The notes beneath the pieces were generated by a model, which did not search any database, had not been told where the DNA came from, and saw only the letters and a program-made list of their open reading frames with translations. Made by a program: the position numbers and the translations under genes. From JAHBNG01 sp039028975 (GTDB taxonomy: Bacteria > Chloroflexota > Anaerolineae > Caldilineales > Caldilineaceae): 64,000 nt of DNA. How positions within the stretch are numbered: position 1 is the first letter of the stretch; each line of letters begins with the position of its first letter. The stretch is taken from NCBI GenBank assembly GCA_039028975.1, contig JBCCHB010000012.1, forward strand, positions 62,001 to 126,000, given 5' to 3'. Shown here one piece after another: positions 17,313 through 26,221 of this stretch.

Positions 17313-18159
17313 GATCAATCTAGCACCAAATCATAAACAAGGATTGCCTTTGCCTAATCCCATCTTACTCGCTGGGGGTGTTGCAGGATATGGCGAGGCG
17401 CTCTTTAGCGGAATCGATCCTGCCAGTCTTGGTGGGATGGTTGTCGGGCCGATTATGCGCTACAGTAGCGGTGGCCCAGAAGCTCCCAGAGTTGCTGAAA
17501 GCGGGTCAACTTATGTCCTCAATTCTGGCAAGCAGAATCGAGGTATAATGGCTGTATTAAAAAAGTATCGTGCCATTTGGACTAGGCTCGGCTGTTCAGT
17601 GATCCCGCAAATCGCTGACACCCAAGGTGACTCATTAGCCTTTGTGGCCGAGAAGCTAACCGATGCTTACTACGATGGAGCACCCATTGCTGGCATTGAG
17701 TTGCTGCCACCGTTGACCACCACTGAACAACAGTGTGGGTACTTAGTTGATACAGCCTTACGCTCAACCGATCTACCTATTCTGGTCAAGCTCCCTCTTA
17801 ACAGTGCTCATGAATTGGCCGAAGTCGCTTTTGAAGCTGGAGCCGATTGCTTGGTTATCGGTCAGCCACCACTGGCAGCGCTCAAACGACATCAAGAAGC
17901 TTTTCACCCCGACGAACCTGCCCAAGAAGTGACTGTGACGGCTGCCTTAGGGGGGCAAGCCCTCTTTCCCCTTATCTTGCATACGTTGATTCAGGTTGCC
18001 GAACAAAACTTACCTTGCCCGCTAGCCGCGTCCGGTGGGATTCATTCGGTTGGGCACGCACGCCAACTTATGGACGCTGGCGCCAGCGCTATTCAGTTGG
18101 ATGGTGCGATTTGGGTGGAGCCGGGATTGGTGGGTGCGGTGATTGAGGGCCTGGATTAG
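17305..18159 (+). CDS. Dihydroorotate-dehydrogenase-like FMN TIM-barrel protein
   Basis: 284 residues. The start ATG at 17305 overlaps the stop of the kinase gene (ATGGGTGA), which suggests translational coupling; upstream in-frame sequence is only the shadow of the kinase Thr/Pro tail. The protein opens with LPNPILLAGGVAGYG, like the beta-strand 1 region of class 1 dihydroorotate dehydrogenases, has LVKLPLN and ends with the phosphate-binding ASGGIHSVGHARQLMDAGASAIQLD. The family oxidises dihydroorotate in pyrimidine synthesis. Here the catalytic base is not obvious and no other pyr gene is near, so the substrate is open. Confidence 0.75.
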   Translation: MGEINLAPNHKQGLPLPNPILLAGGVAGYGEALFSGIDPASLGGMVVGPIMRYSSGGPEAPRVAESGSTYVLNSGKQNRGIMAVLKKYRAIWTRLGCSVIPQIADTQGDSLAFVAEKLTDAYYDGAPIAGIELLPPLTTTEQQCGYLVDTALRSTDLPILVKLPLNSAHELAEVAFEAGADCLVIGQPPLAALKRHQEAFHPDEPAQEVTVTAALGGQALFPLILHTLIQVAEQNLPCPLAASGGIHSVGHARQLMDAGASAIQLDGAIWVEPGLVGAVIEGLD

Positions 18160-18234
18160 GGGTTGAAATTATCGTCAATTTATGATAAACTCTGGCCCAC
18201 TAATATTGTGGTATGTAGTCGGTAAGGTGCATCA

Positions 18235-18831
18235 ATGGCAGACCAGACAACTGAACGAGCGGTTGCCGAAATTTGGCAACTATTTAAAGAGACAGATGCT
18301 AGGCTGGATAAGCGTATTCAGGAGACAGATGCTAGGCTGGATAAGCGTATTCAGGAGACAGATGCTAGGCTGGATAAGCGCATAAGTCAGTTAGAAGGTC
18401 TTTTTGGCAATCAATGGGGACGGCTCATTGAGGCTCTGGTCGAACCGGGTGTCCTTAAACTATTCCAGGGCCGCGGCATCTCTGTCCACAATTTGTTTCG
18501 TCGTGCCTTAGCCCAACAAAATGGAAGTCACATGGAGGTGGATCTGCTTCTTGAGAACGAGAACGAAGCCATTGCCATCGAGGTGAAAAGTTCATTGAGT
18601 ATTGAAGATGTTAGCGAGTTTGTAGATGAAATGGATCGCTTTTTCCATTATTTTCCCCGCTATCAAGAGTATAAACTGTATGGTGCCGTAGCAGGATTAG
18701 ATATTGGCAGTGATGTGATGAAATATGCCTATCGTCGAGGGTTATTTGTTATTAGCATAACGGGCAACGATATGGTGCGTATCCTCAACGATGAAGCGTT
18801 TCAACCGCATAATTTTGGCAATATCCCATGA
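18235..18831 (+). CDS. DUF3782-like protein: coiled coil plus PD-(D/E)XK nuclease fold
   Basis: 198 residues. The N-terminus (about 1-55) is a charged coiled coil made of three copies of the 11-residue unit ETDARLDKRIQ. The rest resembles the PD-(D/E)XK superfamily: MEVDLLLENENEAIAIEVKS gives the acidic pair and E-V-K triad (Asp-x21-Glu-x-Lys style), followed by a helix and a strand (YGAVAGLDI). Proteins of this kind are common and multi-copy in Chloroflexota and cyanobacteria; their biological role is not established. AAGGTG lies 6 nt before the ATG. It stands alone between the DHOD-like gene and the convergent transporter operon. Confidence 0.8.
   Translation: MADQTTERAVAEIWQLFKETDARLDKRIQETDARLDKRIQETDARLDKRISQLEGLFGNQWGRLIEALVEPGVLKLFQGRGISVHNLFRRALAQQNGSHMEVDLLLENENEAIAIEVKSSLSIEDVSEFVDEMDRFFHYFPRYQEYKLYGAVAGLDIGSDVMKYAYRRGLFVISITGNDMVRILNDEAFQPHNFGNIP
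18289..18387 (+). repeat. 33-bp tandem repeat (3 units) inside the coiled coil
   Basis: Units at 18289-18321, 18322-18354 and 18355-18387 share GAGACAGATGCTAGGCTGGA and continue TAAGCG. The first two are identical over 33 bp and the third diverges only in its last seven bases. Copy number can change without breaking the frame. Confidence 0.92.
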
Positions 18832-18862
18832 AAACCTCATAGATTCCAACAGGTATTTCCCC

Positions 18863-19759
18863 CTATTTCTGCGTTACCACAATCCCATCCAGTAAGAAGC
18901 GCTGACCAAAGAAGAAGAGCAGTACCGGCGGCAGGGCTGCCCCAATCGAAACAGCCATTATCAGATGCCAAGGGCTGGCTCCGTAGCTAGACCGAAAAGT
19001 AGCAAGTCCCAAAGGTATGGTGTATTTGTCGTTGGTGTTGAGATAGATAAGTGGCTCTAAAAGCTCCTGCCATGAGCCTTGGAAGATCAAAATGGCTGAA
19101 GCAGCAACCACTGGAACAGAGAGAGGCATAAGAATCCGCCAGAAGATGCCAAAGTAGCTACAGCCGTCTAGCCGGGCCGCTTCAAAGATCTCCTCCGGAA
19201 TGCCGCGGAAGAATTGACGGAAAAGGAAGATGAAGAAGGCCCCACCACCAAAGTGTGGGATAATTAAGGGGTAGTAGGTATTAAGCCACCCCAAATTCTT
19301 GAAGATGAGAAATTGGGGGATCATGGTTACCGTGTAGGGCAGCATAAGGGTCGAAAGGACGAGAATAAAGATAGCATTGCGTCCCGGTGCTCTCAGCCGG
19401 GCAAAGGCATAGCCCGCCATGGCCGAGGCCAAAATCTGCCCCACCACTCGTATGAGCGCAATCTGGGTGCTGTTCCAAAAGTAACGTCCAAAAGGCAGAA
19501 AAGCAAACCCCTCATAAAAGTTGGTCCAAATCCATGGATTGGGCCACAATTCAGGCGGAAAGCGCAGCACCTGCTCTAGCCGGGAAAAAGCAGCCGAGAA
19601 CATCCATGTCGTCGGCATGAGCACCCAAATGAGGCCTGGTAATAACAGAATCAGCGCAGCCGTCTGCTGGAGCCGTTGACGTGCGCGCCGCTTCAGCGGA
19701 AAAAGGCCAGAAGAAGTTTGTACCCTGGGATTGGTCTGTGTTGTTACTTGCGTACTCAT
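18863..19759 (-). CDS. Carbohydrate ABC transporter permease, MalG/UgpE type
   Basis: 298 residues with six predicted membrane helices of the inner-membrane MalG-like subunit. The coupling loop EEIFEAARLDGCSYFGIFWRI matches the EAA motif that docks on the ATPase. FEAARLDG followed by IFWRILMPLSVPV is diagnostic of the CUT1 family. The last gene of the binding-protein/permease set on the minus strand, it lies 104 bp after the partner permease. No ATPase gene is present, so a shared MsiK/MalK-like ATPase elsewhere must power it. Confidence 0.92.
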   Translation of the reverse strand: MSTQVTTQTNPRVQTSSGLFPLKRRARQRLQQTAALILLLPGLIWVLMPTTWMFSAAFSRLEQVLRFPPELWPNPWIWTNFYEGFAFLPFGRYFWNSTQIALIRVVGQILASAMAGYAFARLRAPGRNAIFILVLSTLMLPYTVTMIPQFLIFKNLGWLNTYYPLIIPHFGGGAFFIFLFRQFFRGIPEEIFEAARLDGCSYFGIFWRILMPLSVPVVAASAILIFQGSWQELLEPLIYLNTNDKYTIPLGLATFRSSYGASPWHLIMAVSIGAALPPVLLFFFGQRFLLDGIVVTQK

Positions 19760-19863
19760 AGTTTAGTTGCTGGCTGCCTAATGACTTGGGGTCGGGAAAT
19801 CCACTATATTGTGTGCGGTGATATTTGGACATTCATAATCTGAATATTTGTTGGGTATCAGAC

Positions 19864-20802
19864 TTAATCGCCCGCATAAAAAACCCATCGCCCCGACGAC
19901 CGTAGGGCAATGATGGTCATAAGCAAAATAATGATAAAGAGGATCCATGCTTGGGCCGATGCCAAACCCAATTTGAAGTAACTAAAGGCATTGTCATAGA
20001 CGTACAGGTTATAGAAATAGGATCCATAGTTAGGACCACCCTGGGTTAATACATAGATACGGGTAAAGACCTGTAGGGCACCGATCATGGCAATGAGCAG
20101 ATTGTATAAAATCACCGGGCTGATCATCGGAATGGTGACGTGACGGAAGCGGCCTAGAATCCCAGCTCCATCCAGTTCAGAGGCTTCGTATAACTCCTCT
20201 GGAACGTTCTGTAAGGCTGCCAGGAAGATAATCACTCCAGCCCCCAATCCCCACAGCCCCGAAAGAATCACCGCTGACATGACCCACTGTTCGCTGCCAA
20301 TCCAATTCGGTCCCTTGGCCCCTGAAAGCTGATAGATCAGATAGTTGAGCAGGCCAAAATCTGGATTAAAGAGCCAAACCCAGACCAGACCCGTTACTAC
20401 TGTGGGCAAAATGGCTGGCAAATAGTAGATAGTGCGTATGGTCCTCATGCCAAAGACCCGCAGATTAAGCAAAAGCGAAAGCCAAAGCGAAAAGGCCAAC
20501 TGGATCGGCACAAAGATCACCGTGTAGGTCAACGTCACGCGCAGGGATTTCCAAAAAATGGCGTCGCTATATAAAAACGCAAAGTTCCGAATGCCAATAA
20601 ATTCAGGAGGGCGAATGGCATTGTAGCGGGTAAAGCCCAATACCAGTGACGCCACAATGGGATAGAGTGTAAAGATTAGAAATCCAATGAGCCACGGTGC
20701 CAAGAAGATATAGAACCAGATAATTTCTCGGGAGCGCATGGAGAACATATCCTTGCGTGAAGCCCCTTGTGGCCCAGTTGATGTAGTCGTAACAGTAGTC
20801 AT
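19864..20802 (-). CDS. Carbohydrate ABC transporter permease, MalF/UgpA type
   Basis: 312 residues and about six membrane helices (first WFYIFLAPWLIGFLIFTLYP). The cytoplasmic EAA loop is EELYEASELDGAGILGRFRHVTIPM. It forms the heterodimeric channel with the MalG-type partner and receives sugar from the binding protein encoded just upstream. It starts 117 bp after the binding-protein stop, and that gap holds a strong stem-loop. No obvious Shine-Dalgarno precedes the ATG. Confidence 0.92.
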   Translation of the reverse strand: MTTVTTTSTGPQGASRKDMFSMRSREIIWFYIFLAPWLIGFLIFTLYPIVASLVLGFTRYNAIRPPEFIGIRNFAFLYSDAIFWKSLRVTLTYTVIFVPIQLAFSLWLSLLLNLRVFGMRTIRTIYYLPAILPTVVTGLVWVWLFNPDFGLLNYLIYQLSGAKGPNWIGSEQWVMSAVILSGLWGLGAGVIIFLAALQNVPEELYEASELDGAGILGRFRHVTIPMISPVILYNLLIAMIGALQVFTRIYVLTQGGPNYGSYFYNLYVYDNAFSYFKLGLASAQAWILFIIILLMTIIALRSSGRWVFYAGD

Positions 20803-20845
20803 AATGTAAACACGGTAAGGTGATTAGGAAGCAGCATGATAAGGT

Positions 20846-20870
20846 ATCCCCGAGGAAAGCCCTCGGGGAT
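20846..20870 (-). other. Intercistronic stem-loop between binding-protein and permease genes
   Basis: ATCCCCGAGG (20846-20855) and CCTCGGGGAT (20861-20870) form a perfect 10-bp stem with a 5-nt loop, 50 nt after the binding-protein stop. No T-run follows on the minus strand. Such stems between binding-protein and permease genes, as in malE-malF, stabilise the upstream mRNA or reduce read-through. A weaker GGTGAC/GTCACC stem lies beside it near 20879-20894. Confidence 0.6.
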
Positions 20871-20919
20871 GAGTGACAAGGTGACAGCAGTCACCCTTCA
20901 CCCAATCACCCTGTCAGCC

Positions 20920-22323
20920 CTACGCCTTGGAGGCAATAATCGTCTCAAACTGGGCCTGAACACCTGCCATACCTTCTTCAACTGTGGCTTCATCATTCCA
21001 GATAGGACCAGTGGTCTGGTTGAAGGCTCGGTTCCATTCAGGGTAGCTGTCCAGCGTCTTGCCTGGCGTTACATAGCCGTGGTTGAAAGCGTTGAGAATT
21101 ACACCCTCTAGCTCTTCTCGGCTCAGGGCCAAGTTGGGAATAGAAGTAGTGGCGTCAAACCAGACGTCGTAGTTGCCAGTATGGGCTGGGAAGAAGCCGC
21201 TGATCTCTGCATAGAGTTTGGCTCCATTCTCTAAACCAAGGTACCTGAGGAGCTTGAATCCCGCATCTGGATGAGCGGCACCTGCACTAAGCATCCAAGA
21301 GTCATTAAAGAGGGGAGACAAATTGTTCTCTTCTGGACCATAAGGGAAGGGCGCAATCCCCCATTCCCAACTCGGCTCAACCGCAGCGAAGTTAGTCACA
21401 TTCCACAACCCGCTAACGGCCATACCAATGCGACCACTCATCATGGGCCAGCCTACCGTCTGCTGAATGGCATCAGTGTCCGACGGGCGAGGGGATACCT
21501 GGTGCTCATAGGTGAGATCCCGTACCCACTGGATGAAATCAAGCATAAGCGGATCGTTGTAGTGAGCCTCGGTCACGATACCCGTCTGATAGGCTTCCGT
21601 ATTCTCTGGGCTGCCAGGACCCCCAAATGGATCAACGCCCCATAACCAGCTAAAGACGCCCAACTGACCTGTGCCGTAGATGAGACCCCATACCGCGTTG
21701 CCAGGATCCTCGATATCCTTGGACACGGCAGAGGCACGAGAGAGCATCTCGTCGGTTGTCCAGCTCGTGTCTTCCCAGTCCATAGGTGGTGCGTCCACAC
21801 CAGCCTCATCGAATATACCTTTGTTGTAGTAGAGAACAGTCGGTAGATGGGCCAATGGGAGTGCCCAAAGCTGACCTTCTCGGGTCACGGCACCGCGGGC
21901 GGCTTCATCAATCACAGAGATGTCTGCACTATCGGCCTCAATAAAGTCATCCAAGGCGACCAATGCGTCGTTGGCGTAGAAGGTGGGGAAGCCAGCCGCG
22001 TAGTTGGCGGAGATCTCTGGCGGTGTGCCAGCCGCATACATGGCTAGCAGCTTGGCGTTGTAGTCGCCCCATGGCACGCCGACTGTTTCGACGGTGATAT
22101 CAGGATTGATCTCCTGAAATTCGGCCACGGCTTCATCAGTCCACTCTTGAATCTTGATGCCAATATCGGAGCGAATCAAGTAAGTAATCCCAACGGCCTC
22201 AGATCCCCCATCTCCGCTGCCGCCAGAATCTGGTGCCGCTGCTGGGGGCGCACAAGCAGCCATGGCCGCACCAGCCAATGTCATAGAGGAATATTTCAGA
22301 AAATTACGACGAGAAAGCTTCAT
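20920..22323 (-). CDS. Extracellular sugar-binding lipoprotein of ABC transporter
   Basis: 467 residues from ATG 22323, fixed by AAGGAG 7 nt upstream; the frame is open further upstream but without good start signals. The N-terminus MKLSRRNFLKYSS is a twin-arginine signal, and GAAMAAC is a lipobox, so the protein is probably Tat-exported and lipid-anchored. The mature part is a family 1 solute-binding protein: ITVETVGVPWGDYNAKLLAMYAAGTPPEI near the start and PLFNDSWMLSAGAAHPDAGFKLLRYL late. It delivers a sugar or oligosaccharide to the two permeases downstream. Neighbouring esterase and mutarotase genes suggest plant-polymer sugars (inference). Confidence 0.9.
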   Translation of the reverse strand: MKLSRRNFLKYSSMTLAGAAMAACAPPAAAPDSGGSGDGGSEAVGITYLIRSDIGIKIQEWTDEAVAEFQEINPDITVETVGVPWGDYNAKLLAMYAAGTPPEISANYAAGFPTFYANDALVALDDFIEADSADISVIDEAARGAVTREGQLWALPLAHLPTVLYYNKGIFDEAGVDAPPMDWEDTSWTTDEMLSRASAVSKDIEDPGNAVWGLIYGTGQLGVFSWLWGVDPFGGPGSPENTEAYQTGIVTEAHYNDPLMLDFIQWVRDLTYEHQVSPRPSDTDAIQQTVGWPMMSGRIGMAVSGLWNVTNFAAVEPSWEWGIAPFPYGPEENNLSPLFNDSWMLSAGAAHPDAGFKLLRYLGLENGAKLYAEISGFFPAHTGNYDVWFDATTSIPNLALSREELEGVILNAFNHGYVTPGKTLDSYPEWNRAFNQTTGPIWNDEATVEEGMAGVQAQFETIIASKA

Positions 22324-22384
22324 AGTTGGTCTCCTTTGGATAAGTTGTATGTTAGCATAATTCTGCTCCGATTCTCCATGGTTC

Positions 22385-22424
22385 AGCACAAATCTGTAAC
22401 AGCACAAATCTGTAACAGCACAAA
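22385..22424. repeat. 16-bp direct repeats upstream of the binding-protein gene
   Basis: AGCACAAATCTGTAAC is repeated exactly at 22385-22400 and 22401-22416, with a partial third copy (AGCACAAA) from 22417. The array starts 62 bp upstream of the start codon, so it could be a set of regulator sites or simple slippage-generated sequence. Confidence 0.75.
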
Positions 22425-22462
22425 CCGTAGAAGCACAGAACAAAAGCGATTGGCTCATCTGA

Positions 22463-22489
22463 GCAAAGTGTGCAAAGTGTGCAAAGTGG
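22463..22489. repeat. 9-bp tandem repeat upstream of the binding-protein gene
   Basis: GCAAAGTGT at 22463, 22472 and 22481 (last base changed to G), followed by a run of seven T. On the coding strand of the transporter this is ACACTTTGC in tandem. The 377-bp gap 22324-22700 contains this array, the 16-bp repeats and no gene. Confidence 0.75.
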
Positions 22490-22700
22490 CTTTTTTTCAC
22501 CACTTGAAGCACCACGTTGCACGCTTTCGGCTGATGAGCGAAAGTGATTTATGAATCGCAATAGATTGCCAATAATGCAATGGGGAAGATAGCATTCAAT
22601 TATACAACCAAAATTGAAGGTTAGCCAAAGGCCACATAACGACAAGTGGCTATGTACTGGGACAACAGGACTGTGCGGTGGGCGAATTTTTACGAGCGAA

Positions 22701-23591
22701 CTATACAGAAATTTTCTGCATTAACGTATGACCTTCTCCTGGTTCAATTTGACGTACATCCTCTGCCGCATTGGCCGTCTCCACACAGACCATCGTTTTG
22801 TACCCATCATCTGGAAAATCACTCATCTGCTGTGCTCGCTCTTGCCAAGGATTCCAGACTACAGTAGAGCAACTTCCAGCCTTATCTATATGAATTTGCC
22901 GTTTCATTAGCGGATCCACAATCTGACACTCATCTTCTGTCTCCAAATAGATCCGATCGACCTCTTGGTCAATGAGGATTGGGCCAACTTGATGTTTTCG
23001 GTTGTACCCTGTTACTTTATCCAGATAGGAGCGACTCTCTAGCCCTTCTACTTGAATGTATCCAACATCATCTACCCGAAAGTAGGTATGCAGTGCCCCA
23101 CTTACTTCAATGGACTCACGGCCCTGATTATGGGCCGTCAAAGCCACAGTCAGCGCAACGCCAACAGTGATATCAAGGGTCAAATCAAAGTCTTGAGGCC
23201 AGATGGCCCGAGTCTCTGTGCTGCTGGAGAGGCCAAGTCGCAACAGCGTTTCCCCTTGGGAAAGCGCTCGGGCCTCCCGAATCGACCAAGACATGATTCG
23301 AGCGAAACCATGTTGAGGTTTGGTCTCCTCTGTGGGGTGGGGGCCGAACCAGGGCCAGATGACGGGGATGCCACCACGAATAGCTTTTCCGGCTTGAAAA
23401 AGGGAGTCCTCACTGAGCCACAGAACCGGCTCGGATCCAATCGGCTGAAAGCTGGTTACGTGGGCACCTTGCAGGTACACTTCGGCTTGGGCCACTGAAT
23501 TACGAATCACTGCTTTGGCAAGACCGCCTTGGCCCACCTCAAAATGAATGTGTCCCTCAATTAAAAATTGCTGATTATACTGCTCGATCAT
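22701..23591 (-). CDS. D-hexose-6-phosphate mutarotase (aldose 1-epimerase family, YeaD-like)
   Basis: 296 residues, the usual length. YeaD-type motifs are clear: QGAHVTSFQP, RGGIPVIWPWFGPH, PQHGFAR, SGALHTYFRV, VVWNPWQERA and the final CVETANA. The enzyme interconverts alpha and beta anomers of hexose 6-phosphates in the cytoplasm. It starts 7 bp after the acetylxylan esterase stop, so the two are co-transcribed. The solute-binding-protein gene lies 377 bp further on and may have its own promoter. Confidence 0.9.
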   Translation of the reverse strand: MIEQYNQQFLIEGHIHFEVGQGGLAKAVIRNSVAQAEVYLQGAHVTSFQPIGSEPVLWLSEDSLFQAGKAIRGGIPVIWPWFGPHPTEETKPQHGFARIMSWSIREARALSQGETLLRLGLSSSTETRAIWPQDFDLTLDITVGVALTVALTAHNQGRESIEVSGALHTYFRVDDVGYIQVEGLESRSYLDKVTGYNRKHQVGPILIDQEVDRIYLETEDECQIVDPLMKRQIHIDKAGSCSTVVWNPWQERAQQMSDFPDDGYKTMVCVETANAAEDVRQIEPGEGHTLMQKISV

Positions 23592-23598
23592 ATCACCT

Positions 23599-24579
23599 TT
23601 ATAACTCCATCATATACTGAAAAATTGCATCAGGCGTGCCAGGATAGGCTTCGTGGCGGTAGTCTGGATAGATGCGCATTGATTTATGGCTGGTAATCTT
23701 GTTGTAAGCGGCAAATTGGGTGGAAGGGGGGCAGATGGTGTCCATCAGCCCGATAGTCCAGAGCGTTTTGCCCTGAATGCGGGGTGCCAAATGCTGAATG
23801 TCAATGTAGCCTAGTGCGTTAAAGACATCGTCTTCTCGCTCGTGTAAAGGATCATAACGACGAAACCACTCATGTAGTTCCGCATAGGCATCCTTGGCTT
23901 GATCCATGGCCCAAACCCGTTTGTAATCAGAAAGAAATGGGAAGACTGGGGCCAACTGCTTAACCCGCGGCTCGAGGGCAGAACAGGCGACAGTCAAGGC
24001 GCCCCCCTGGCTGGCTCCCCAAGCACCCACTCGGGTCTCATCCACATCTTCCATCTCCATGACAATGCGGGCCAGTTGAGCCGTATCCAGAAAAATTTGC
24101 CGATAGAGGAGCTGCTCTGGCCTACCGTCAACGGCCTCGGCCAAACCTCGGATAATGTGACCACGGTGAGTGTTACCCGCCACGCCACCCACATCCTCGG
24201 AGCGTCCACCCTGACCACGGCAGTCCAACCCTGCGTAGGTAAATCCTGCCGCGGCCCATGCCAGCTTCATCTCTTCGGCCCAATCTCCAATCCGTCCCGT
24301 GTACCCATGAAAGTGGACAACGGCCGGATGGGGGGCCGCCGCTGATTTAGGACGGACCAGCTTGGCATGCACCCGCGCACCGCCAACGCCGGTAAAATAG
24401 AGATGAAAGCACTCAGCATAAGGCGTCTGGAAATCAGCTGGCACCAGTTCAATCTTGGGATCAAGTGAGTGCATTTCCGCCAAGGCACCATCCCAATATG
24501 TGTCAAAATCGGCAGGGCGGGGTGTGCGGCCTTGGTACGTCTTTAGTTCTTCTAAAGGGAGATCAAAGGTAAGAGGCAT
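23599..24579 (-). CDS. Acetylxylan esterase / cephalosporin-C deacetylase family (CE7)
   Basis: 326 residues. The CE7 signatures are present: RGQGG (about 120), GASQGG with nucleophile Ser190, and a C-terminal HE pair in YRHEAYPG. GLMDTICPPST carries the catalytic Asp. These alpha/beta hydrolases remove acetyl groups from xylo-oligosaccharides and other small esters, usually inside the cell as hexamers; no signal peptide is seen. GGAGG lies 6 nt before the ATG. Its position with a mutarotase and sugar importer fits use of acetylated hemicellulose fragments. Confidence 0.92.
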   Translation of the reverse strand: MPLTFDLPLEELKTYQGRTPRPADFDTYWDGALAEMHSLDPKIELVPADFQTPYAECFHLYFTGVGGARVHAKLVRPKSAAAPHPAVVHFHGYTGRIGDWAEEMKLAWAAAGFTYAGLDCRGQGGRSEDVGGVAGNTHRGHIIRGLAEAVDGRPEQLLYRQIFLDTAQLARIVMEMEDVDETRVGAWGASQGGALTVACSALEPRVKQLAPVFPFLSDYKRVWAMDQAKDAYAELHEWFRRYDPLHEREDDVFNALGYIDIQHLAPRIQGKTLWTIGLMDTICPPSTQFAAYNKITSHKSMRIYPDYRHEAYPGTPDAIFQYMMEL

Positions 24580-24632
24580 GATTCCTCCAAGGATTGATGG
24601 ATGAATGCGTATACTATATTTTTTTGAATGGC

Positions 24633-26213
24633 CTAACCCAGCGTGAGTCCCATAGGCTCATCCCGGAAAAGCCGTTCGTCCATGACCTTTAGGGTATCGC
24701 TAACGTGCAGCGGAAAATCAACCCGGTTCAGGATATGGGTTTGCAGGTCCACACCAGGAGCAATCTCTTCCACCCATAGCCCATCCGCTCCAAGCCGAAT
24801 GACACAGCGTTCAGTGACGTAGAGAACCTCCTGGCCAGTTTGACGTGCTCTCGTTCCGGCAAAGGTTACGTGCTCTACCTGCTGCACAAATTTGTTGACC
24901 TTGCCATCCTGCACAATCTCCAGCCGTCCATTACCTACATCTAGCTTGAGACCCCCTGCGGTGAAATATCCACTAAAGACGATTCGCTTGGCGTGGGCCG
25001 TTATGTCAATAAAACCACCTACGCCCGCTGTCACGTGGGGGCGAGCTGCCAGTCGGGAAACGTTCACGTTACCATGCTGATCGATCTCCATAAAGGAAAG
25101 CATAGTACAATCAAAGCCGCCACCCTGAAAGTAGGTAAACTGATCTGGAGATGGGACGATGGCCTGGGCATTGGATGCGCAACCAAACTGGAACCCTAGC
25201 AGCGGGACACCGCCCACGGCACCTTGCTCAATCACCCACGTGACTGCCTCGGGGTGACCTTCTTCCAGCAAGATCCGTGGCACCAAGGCTGAAATACCAA
25301 AGCCCAGATTGACCGCATTACCGTTCTTCAAAGCCATGGCTGCTCTTCGGGCAATCACCTTGTCGGCGCTCCACTCCACTCCATCAAACGTATCCATCGG
25401 GCGACGGATTTCACCACTCATGGCCGGATCATAGTCGGTCTGGGTCGTCTGCATCTGATCTGGCACAACCACCACATGATCAACCAGAATCCCCGGCACC
25501 CGCACCTGTTGGGGTGGTATGGAACCTGATTCTACAACCCGCTGAACCTGTGCGATGATGAGTCCGCCACAGTTACGGGCGGCCAGCGCTTGATCGTAGG
25601 CGCCAAGGAACGCAGCCTCTCGTTCCATAGAAATATTCCCACTCTCGTCCGCACTGGTTCCCCGAATAATCGCTACGTCGATGGGAATGGATGCAAAGTA
25701 GAGCCACTCATCACCATCAAATTCGACCAAGCGAACCAGCGTGTTAGGCGTACGCTCATTCATGCACGCACCCTGTAACCGCGGATCTACAAAGGTCTGC
25801 ATGCCCACTTTGGTGAGCAGCCCCGGACGCTTGCCCGCGGCCTCTCTATGCATATGAAATAGAATTCCGCTGGGGACGTTATAGGCTTCGATCGCATTCT
25901 CGTGGATCATCTGCCAGATTTTTGGAGATTCCATGGAAGAAGGACCACTAGGGTAAGAGCCAGCAATGGCTCGCTTAAGTAGCCCAGGCTGCGCCAAATG
26001 GTCGATGCCGGTGATGCCATACATGTCACCAGCTGCAATGGGATGAATGGAAGTCAGGTTTTGGGGGGACTGGTTTTGCTGGAAGCGTTCTCCAATGGCC
26101 TGAAGAATCGCATCGGGACAGTTCAACCCGCTAGATGAGCTGACTGTAATGGTGGCCCCATCGGGAATCAACGCCGCGGCTTGTGCCAGCGATATAAGCT
26201 TGCTGGAAGGCAT
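24633..26213 (-). CDS. Acyl-CoA:acetate/3-ketoacid CoA-transferase (YdiF type)
   Basis: 526 residues: both CoA-transferase halves fused in one chain. The first half has the glycine-rich GATITVSSSSGLNCPDAIL and ESPKIWQMIHENAIEAYNVPSG. The second half has VIEQGAVGG with the probable catalytic Glu329 that forms the glutamyl-CoA thioester, then FTYFQGGGFDCTMLSF. It moves CoA between short-chain acyl-CoA and free acids such as acetate or propionate. It begins 8 bp after the metallopeptidase gene and is followed after 53 bp by the esterase, so it could handle the acetate released there (inference). Confidence 0.9.
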   Translation of the reverse strand: MPSSKLISLAQAAALIPDGATITVSSSSGLNCPDAILQAIGERFQQNQSPQNLTSIHPIAAGDMYGITGIDHLAQPGLLKRAIAGSYPSGPSSMESPKIWQMIHENAIEAYNVPSGILFHMHREAAGKRPGLLTKVGMQTFVDPRLQGACMNERTPNTLVRLVEFDGDEWLYFASIPIDVAIIRGTSADESGNISMEREAAFLGAYDQALAARNCGGLIIAQVQRVVESGSIPPQQVRVPGILVDHVVVVPDQMQTTQTDYDPAMSGEIRRPMDTFDGVEWSADKVIARRAAMALKNGNAVNLGFGISALVPRILLEEGHPEAVTWVIEQGAVGGVPLLGFQFGCASNAQAIVPSPDQFTYFQGGGFDCTMLSFMEIDQHGNVNVSRLAARPHVTAGVGGFIDITAHAKRIVFSGYFTAGGLKLDVGNGRLEIVQDGKVNKFVQQVEHVTFAGTRARQTGQEVLYVTERCVIRLGADGLWVEEIAPGVDLQTHILNRVDFPLHVSDTLKVMDERLFRDEPMGLTLG

Positions 26214-26221
26214 GGTTTCTC

